A DNA stretch of 64,000 bases, taken from Pachypanchax playfairii (lineage: Eukaryota > Chordata > Actinopteri > Cyprinodontiformes > Aplocheilidae). This document shows, piece after piece, positions 58,898-64,000 of the stretch. Within the stretch, counting starts at the first letter, position 1. The number at the start of each line of letters is the position of its first letter. The stretch covers positions 56,006 through 120,005 of the forward strand of contig SSNP01000243.1 in assembly GCA_006937955.1 (NCBI GenBank), written 5' to 3'. A program made the position numbers and the translations under genes. The notes beneath the pieces were generated by a model. The model ran no database searches. It was not told the origin of the DNA and saw only the letters and a program-made list of their open reading frames with translations.

Positions 58898-58996
58898 ACC
58901 CACTAGCGATAGCCTTAAAGGGCGAAGCCTATACGAAGTAGAACGTTGGTTACGTATTGTAACCCCAAATTCTATGAGTATAGGCGCAGCCCTTTA
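58898..58996 (+). repeat. Internal complementary region of DIRS element 3
   Basis: Complement of the left end (AAGGGCGAAGCCTATACGAA then GTAGAAC) joined directly to complement of the right end (GTTGGTTACGTATTGTAACC). It breaks off after GCAGCCCTTTAA where a DNA transposon remnant seems to begin. Confidence 0.85.
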
Positions 58997-59293
58997 AAGG
59001 TGAGATGACATCACTGTTTAAACTGGCGTAAAGCTATTTCATGTAGTAGATATGCCTGCATATGTCAACTCTCTAAAGAATTTGATTAAAAAACTAACAG
59101 GGCGGGGGTGTACGGGCAGGTCAGAATCCTCTTCTCAGCAAAACGGTTCCTTTTGTTAATGATGTGTGGGTCTCCCTGGCTGACTTCGCTCTGATTGGCT
59201 ACAACCATATTTGGGAAGGTAGGTAAACACGCCCTCATACGCCCTTGCCCGCAGCAAGCCTTTCTTCTCGGCTCCGTCAACAGTCCAGTAACA

Positions 59294-59368
59294 TGGCGAG
59301 TGGACGTTTACAACCGTATATGTTCGAGCCTGAAACGTCTTCTGAGGAAGACGGAGGGGTGAACACAT
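59294..59368 (+). pseudogene. P2RX7-C-like N-terminal fragment
   Basis: The 25-codon frame MASGRLQPYMFEPETSSEED... resembles the start of fish transposon-associated proteins annotated as P2X7-like; it ends in a stop with no cysteine-rich domain after it. Confidence 0.4.
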
Positions 59369-59690
59369 AAAACTCAACTAATCACATGAGCGAATAAACA
59401 GTGCTGTCAGATGTTATCAATGAAAATAGATTAACAATATGGTATGATAAACCTGTTGCTCACGGACATTGTTGCTAGAGCGGCTATCACATGCTAGCAT
59501 CATGGACTCTTCAGACCACGAACAAACGTTTATCAGGCAAGGCAGCATTTTATTAAATAAATAAACTTACGGGTATTGACGATGTGGTCGCCTCCTTCAG
59601 GGTTGGTAAAGAATTTTTAATTAAAATCAGTTTCTTTGACAATCCCAACTTGAATTCAAGCAGTCCTCCGGACAGTGAGCTGAACATATT

Positions 59691-59975
59691 GGGCGGCTGT
59701 GGCTCAGTGGTTAGAGCGGTCGTCCTCCAATTTGAAGGTTGGTGGATCGATCCCGGCTTCCACCACATGTCGAAGTGTCCTTGGAAAAGACACTGAACCC
59801 CATGTTGCCCCCCGATCTGCGTATCGGGTTGTGTGAGTGTTAGCCCCTACCCTCTCCCCCCGGTTTACATATCGGGTTGTGTGAATGGGTGAATGCAAAA
59901 CCTTGTAGTGAAAGCGCTTTGAGTGGTCTGAATGACTAGAAAAGTGCTATACAAATACAGGACATACAGGACATT
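59691..59975 (+). mobile_element. tRNA-derived SINE, copy 4
   Basis: Near-identical to 58378-58676 in head, B box and body, with small indels. It lies inside the DNA transposon remnant, so it inserted after that element. Confidence 0.88.
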
Positions 59976-60132
59976 TACATATTCTCCAATTGAGGTTATA
60001 ACTGCGTGGCACTTCTCCATAAATGAACTTCAGCCACTCTTCTCTAGTTTTTTCATCCTTCGGGAGTGAGTGGAAACTTCCAGCATGGGTTGAGCATCCT
60101 TGGACACAACAGGTCCCCGTTTGCGTAGCCAC
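59976..60132 (-). pseudogene. THAP-like zinc finger fragment
   Basis: On the minus strand MATQTGTCCVQGCSTHAGSF, FHSLPKDEKTREEWLKFI and an NLNWRIC end match the C..C, FH.xP and Cys pattern of THAP DNA-binding domains. It breaks off at the SINE, before the last His and any catalytic region. Confidence 0.6.
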
Positions 60133-60496
60133 CTCTTCTCAAGTGCAGCAGCACAAGCTAGCGCAACGCAGCTAACGGTGTATGGGCTGGGGGGGGGGGA
60201 CTGTTTACTTTACTGTGCACTGTTATTGGACGCTATGAAATACGTAGGATGAAATGCCATGTAGGAAAAAATGGTGCTTTCCGATTCAACCGTTTTTTTA
60301 AATATGAAACAAAGCGGACCGCCCACAAACGGGAACTTTGATACTCGCTTTGGACGTTCACACGGCCTCATCAGTGCACAACACATCATGATATACCCCA
60401 AAAACCTCAAAAAAGTGCATTTTGATGTCATAACCCCTTTAAGCGTTGGGCCTCACTGGTTCCTAAATGACTGAACAAAAATGCTATTTGGGAGCT

Positions 60497-60670
60497 GATT
60501 ACCCGGTCTCACCGTTATTTATATTAGACTGGGGTGGGGCCCACTCAACAGGTGGGCGTGGACTAAAGTTTTCAGTGAGGCACTGCACGCCAAGGGGTAA
60601 ACCCACTAGCGATAGCCTTAAAGGGCTGCACCTATACTCATAGAATCTGGGGTTACAATACGTAACCAAC
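60497..60670 (+). repeat. Right inverted terminal repeat of DIRS element 3
   Basis: GATTACCCGGTCTCACCGTT through CCCACTCAACAGGTGGGC inverted relative to the left repeat, then an outer part shared with the internal complementary region. Confidence 0.85.
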
Positions 60671-60673
60671 GTT

Positions 60674-60915
60674 TCAAAGTAGTCCCAGTTAAAAATCATG
60701 CTGCAGCATTTTGTACTAACTGGAGACAAACTATTGTGGATGAAGGAGCACCATATAACAGAGAGTTGGCATAATCAAGGCGTGATGTCACAAACGCATG
60801 GATGACTGAGTGAAGATCTTTTCTCCTCAGAATGGGTTTTAGCTTGGCCAGCCTACGGATGTGGAAAAAACAGGATCTAACAATCTGATTAAAGCTGCTA
60901 TACTCATTTTGCATA
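60674..60915 (-). pseudogene. L2-type LINE, upstream part, host of DIRS element 3
   Basis: On the minus strand: FNQIVRSCFFHIRRLAKLKP, VTSRLDYANSLLYGAPSST and LQLVQNAAA, then one stop and FLTGTT up to the DIRS boundary. The next residues of the LINE are found at 55877 downward. Confidence 0.88.
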
Positions 60916-61070
60916 ACAAATTAGCTTAACATGTTTTTTTTCAAGCCCATTAAAATTTTTTTTAACACAGCATGCATAAAAAACATGCTGTGAAGATAAA
61001 AAAAATTAAGCTGTTCTCCTGTATTTGTCTAAAAACATTAACCAATCATATTTTTCGGGCCGAATGGAAT
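60916..61070. other. No recognised feature
   Basis: AT-rich sequence with T runs between the L2 remnant and the probable BEL/Pao LTR. Confidence 0.35.
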
Positions 61071-61834
61071 TTTTGTATATTCTCTCCCGTCATACGGACT
61101 TCCACATTTATCTGGCTTCTGGTCTCCAAATAAACTCACTTATTTTTTTGCAGAACACCTCTTGTAGCATACCCTCCGAAAGATTGTAGACTCGACTGAT
61201 GGTTTTCAACATTTATTTCTCCAACTTCATGAATTCAATTCGTTGAAACCAACGTGAGAACTGATAAGACAGAAAAAGCATTCCATTACATTTGTGTTTT
61301 CCTTTATACTTGCAAACAATTCAGCGTGGCTTCGCGCTTAACGTAGCATTAGCTTTCTGACACAAATATGACCGTAATCACATCACTACTAACCTTGTAC
61401 CTCCTCGGGGGGTTGCTATTTAACTTCCACTGTTTCATTGTTCATTCACTATTATTTCTGAATTGTCTCCTTTTCCTTTGTTGATCTTAAACTTATTACC
61501 TTTACCGTTAGCTCTTTCCGTGTTAACCTTCTTGTTTTTCACCGGGAAGTACAATACTAACCGGAAGTAGTTAACGGTCTTCAAAATAAAAGCTCATTAA
61601 AACCGTAAGCTTCCAAAATAAGAAATATACATGTAAAACACATTCATTACATTTTCTTACAATACAAACAAATCATGAACTGTATTTTTAAACACTTGAA
61701 TCATTAAAAAGTGTATTGAAAATAGCCTAACTATTTGTTTTTAAAGGATTTTAAACATTTTTAAACATACAAGCTGCCCCCTTGTGGCCAAAACTAGAAA
61801 AGCAGTACATAAAACCAAAAACTGGTTTGCTACA
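61071..61834 (-). repeat. Probable 3' LTR of the BEL/Pao element
   Basis: On the minus strand a purine-rich GGTGGGAG (61842-61835) is followed by TGTAGCAAACC, the usual polypurine tract-LTR start. The far end is not defined; about 61071 is a guess from a TGTATATT word. Confidence 0.4.
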
Positions 61835-61931
61835 CTCCCACCAAAATTGTTTGTGTTCCACACTAAATGCTGAGTGTGTGAACTAAGAATAATTTTCTCA
61901 GTGAGTGTCATTGTCTTTGTGTAGTCACAGC

Positions 61932-62612
61932 TTAAGAAGCTTCAAAAAGCAGAACCAACTTCTGCACTGGGCGTTCCAATATTGAAGGTTTGGCAAGACG
62001 CTCATCCTTCTTGCTCAGATTCTTATCTCCTACTGAGATTTTCACTCTCCTTACAAGTCCGTCCTTGCTGCTGACAGTCTGTGTGACTCTTGCGAGTCTC
62101 CACTTGCCTCTGGGTAACAGCTCGTCTTTGTCCATCACTATATCACCCACCCTTAGATTTCTCCTTGGTGTGTGCCACCGTTTCCTTGTGGCGATATTGT
62201 GTAGATACTCTTGTTTCCATCTGCTCCAAAACTGTTCCAATAAAAACTGTACACGACACCATCTTTTTGCTCCGTACAGGTCCTCTCTTGTGAATGTGCC
62301 TGGTGGAGGAAGTGCTGTACTGGACTTCATATTGAGGAGATGATTGGGGGTAAGCGGTTCAAGGCCGTCAGGGCAGTTCAAGTTGTCAACAGTAAGGGGT
62401 CGACTGTTGACTATGGCCATAGCTTCGTACAGTACAGTCCTCAACGAAGCATCGCTGATTCTGCCTTGAGAAACAGAGAGGGTAGAGCCCAGAACACTCT
62501 TGACAGTTTTTATCTGGCGCTCCCACACGCCCCCTGCGTGACTGGAGTGAGGTGCGTTCATGATGAAATCACACTGTTTCTGTGACAGGAATGTGCTCAG
62601 TCTCTGTGTCAA
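61932..62612 (-). pseudogene. BEL/Pao integrase, C-terminal part
   Basis: It begins after a frameshift and carries HSSHAGGVWERQIKTVKSVL with the presumed catalytic Glu, then AIVNSRPLT, LTPNHLLNMKS, FLLEQFWSRWKQEYL and GDIVMDKDE, typical of the end of a Pao integrase. It overlaps the upstream frame (62569-62612) in a different phase, so the protein is broken. Confidence 0.88.
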
Positions 62613-63705
62613 GCTCCTCTAAAGCTGTCTTGAGTTCATTCTTGGCACCAACAAAATTGGTGCCCTGATCACACTGAATTTGACGGACTGCACCACGAAC
62701 AGCAATGAAACATCGCAGGGCGTTGATGAAGGTGTCAGTGGACATGTCCTCTAGCATCTCGATATGAATGGCTCGTGAGCAAAAACAGGTAAAGAGCAGG
62801 CCATATCGTTTATGCTGTTTTCTTCCCTGTGTAGTCATGAAAGGGCCAAAGCAATCCATTCCACAGTATGTGAAAGGAGGGGAGGGCTCGACGCGTTCTA
62901 CAGGTAAGTCACTCATTTTTTGACCCTCGACCTCTCTCCGGAGTTTACGACATTTCACACACTGATGGATGTATGATGTCACTGCTCTGTTCATTCCAGG
63001 AATCCAATATCCACTGGCTCTGATTTCATTAATTGTAAACCCCTTTCCTTGATGTTCCGTTTTTTCATGGTTGTGAGCTATTATTAACTTTGTCACGTGG
63101 TGCTCTTTCGGAATGACAATTGGGTGCTTAAAGGAGTCGGTGAGTGATGAGTGGCGGAGACGTCCTCCCACCTTGAGGAGACCGTCTGTGTTGAGGAAAG
63201 CATCAAGACGGTGTAGTTTGCTGCAACGCTGTAGTTGATTACCTTTGCTCAATAATTTGATTTCTTCTTCATAGGCTTGTCTTTGCAGGTCCCGGATTAT
63301 GACACGCTCAGCACCTTCTCTTTCGCTCACTGATGACAGAGCATGTGATGCGATCTTTTTAGCTCGCCAAAGCAGACGGGCTACAGCTCTGGTAGCGCAG
63401 GACCATGATGAGAACTTAGACAGGTGGTCGACAAGACTCATCATTTCCGTGGTTTTCGTTTGCAGGGCTTGTGCTTTTTTGACTTCTGGATCCCCTATGG
63501 ACAAGTCTGGCACTGCATCATTTTCCGCGGGTAACTCCTTTTTCCAGAGAAACAGGGGGCCGGTGAACCAGTCAGAGGCAAGTAGTTCATTTATAGTTTT
63601 ACCTCTGGATGCTCCATCTGCTGGATTTTCATTGCTGTGGGTTTGTACAGTTGCGGATCTTCTGGACCCGGTTGGCAACAAAGGTGTGAAATCGCCGTGC
63701 ATCAT
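62569..63705 (-). pseudogene. BEL/Pao RNase H end and integrase, N-terminal part
   Basis: The order is NENPADGASRG (end of RNase H), a linker, an H2C2 zinc domain (HNHEKTEHQG and CVKCRKL), then the integrase core with GMDCFGPF and IQCDQGTNF, holding the first two catalytic Asp. The integrase joins retrotransposon cDNA to the genome. The frame shifts near 62600 before the catalytic Glu, and earlier stops separate it from the RNase H start, so it is inactive. Confidence 0.9.
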
Positions 63706-63715
63706 TATTTATGTA

Positions 63716-64000
63716 TCATAACACCACTTTCGAATCAGTCCAAAAATATTCCTTTCCATTGACAACTCTCAACTCTTCTCGGAGCATGTTACTGATGGAG
63801 ACTGAAACAGCTGCTGCGGTTAATTCAAGCCGTGGTATTGTAGTCAGTTTTGTTGGAGAAACACGGGCCTTTCCTATCACCAATGAGCAGTGGATTTCTC
63901 CTTCCTTGTTCTTGACTCTAAGATAAGAGCACTGCCCATATCCACACATGCTTGCATCTGAGAAGTGGTGTAATTCGGTCTCCACAACTTCTCCAAAGTC
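63716..64000 (-). pseudogene. BEL/Pao RNase H, start (runs off the window)
   Basis: On the minus strand: ELHHFSDASMCGYGQCSYLR, IHCSLVIGKARVSP, TTIPRLELTAAAVS and FWTDSKVVL are RNase H motifs of Pao elements. A stop follows at about 63716. Reverse transcriptase, protease and gag would lie beyond the window end. Confidence 0.88.

Larger units (their letters stand above)
58997..60442. mobile_element. Probable THAP-type (ISL2EU/PIF-like) DNA transposon remnant in DIRS element 3
   Basis: Right boundary TTGATGTCATAACCCCTTTAA (near 60421-60441) is partly mirrored by TTTAAAGGTGAGATGACATC near 58993-59012. Inside are a plus-strand start MASGRLQPYMFEPETSSEED at 59294, like fish proteins with a P2RX7-C-type domain, and on the minus strand a THAP-like zinc finger (60132-59947). 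These two protein types are, to my knowledge, both found in fish ISL2EU-type elements, but both are short relics here. The family call is tentative. Confidence 0.45.
55878..60670 (+). mobile_element. DIRS retrotransposon, decayed, element 3 (4793 bp)
   Basis: Left end GTTCTATTTTGTATAGGC at 55878 and right end ...CGTAACCAAC at 60670 are joined, in complement, in an internal region at 58898-58996. The inner parts (55900-56036 and 60497-60640) are inverted repeats. Contents: gag start, RNase H part, broken tyrosine recombinase; the RT region is missing. GTT trinucleotides border both ends (55875-55877 and 60671-60673). It is inserted in an L2 LINE and carries a LINE end, SINEs and a DNA transposon remnant. 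Confidence 0.88.

Overview
The window looks like vertebrate nuclear DNA, most probably from a teleost fish. It carries a spliced gene with GT/AG introns and many transposon families typical of fish genomes: long-TIR Tc1 elements, DIRS retrotransposons, L2/Rex-type LINEs, tRNA-derived SINEs, BEL/Pao, and TTAA-flanked elements. I cannot name the species. Unresolved bases sit at 18750, 20406 and 50185-50194.

Region 1 (1-13417) is one uninterrupted array of an 18-bp satellite, about 745 units, reading MDDNRL-like hexapeptides in one plus frame and containing higher-order repeats. Region 2 (14756-23400) holds the last ten recognisable coding exons of rasgrp3 on the plus strand: the end of the RasGEF domain, EF hands, C1 domain, tail, stop and a poly(A) signal. 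The first visible exon is internal to the protein, so the satellite probably lies in an upstream rasgrp3 intron. The 4.9-kb intron between the two EF-hand exons carries a second, 20-bp minisatellite inside duplicated flanking modules.

Region 3 (23400-35500) is repeat-rich: LINE remnants, an LTR-like segment, a hAT remnant containing a MITE, and two nearly identical Tc1 transposons. The first Tc1 copy has an intact 340-residue transposase; the second has a 10-bp deletion. A lone cadherin-like exon lies on the minus strand at 33595-33722.

Region 4 (35494-42237) has two DIRS elements head to head: a truncated minus-strand one and a nearly complete 5.16-kb plus-strand one with inverted terminal repeats, an internal complementary region, gag, RT-RNase H and tyrosine recombinase. 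A LINE interrupts the recombinase. Region 5 (42238-55370) holds MITEs, SINEs, LINE scraps, two inverted copies of a TTAA-flanked element, and two partial 5S rRNA sequences that break at the same nucleotide.

Region 6 (55370-60915) is a nested structure: an L2 LINE split by a third DIRS element, which itself contains a LINE end, SINEs and a probable THAP-type DNA transposon remnant. Region 7 (60916-64000) is a decayed minus-strand BEL/Pao retrotransposon running off the window.

Apart from rasgrp3 and possibly the cadherin exon, all recognisable coding sequence belongs to mobile elements.
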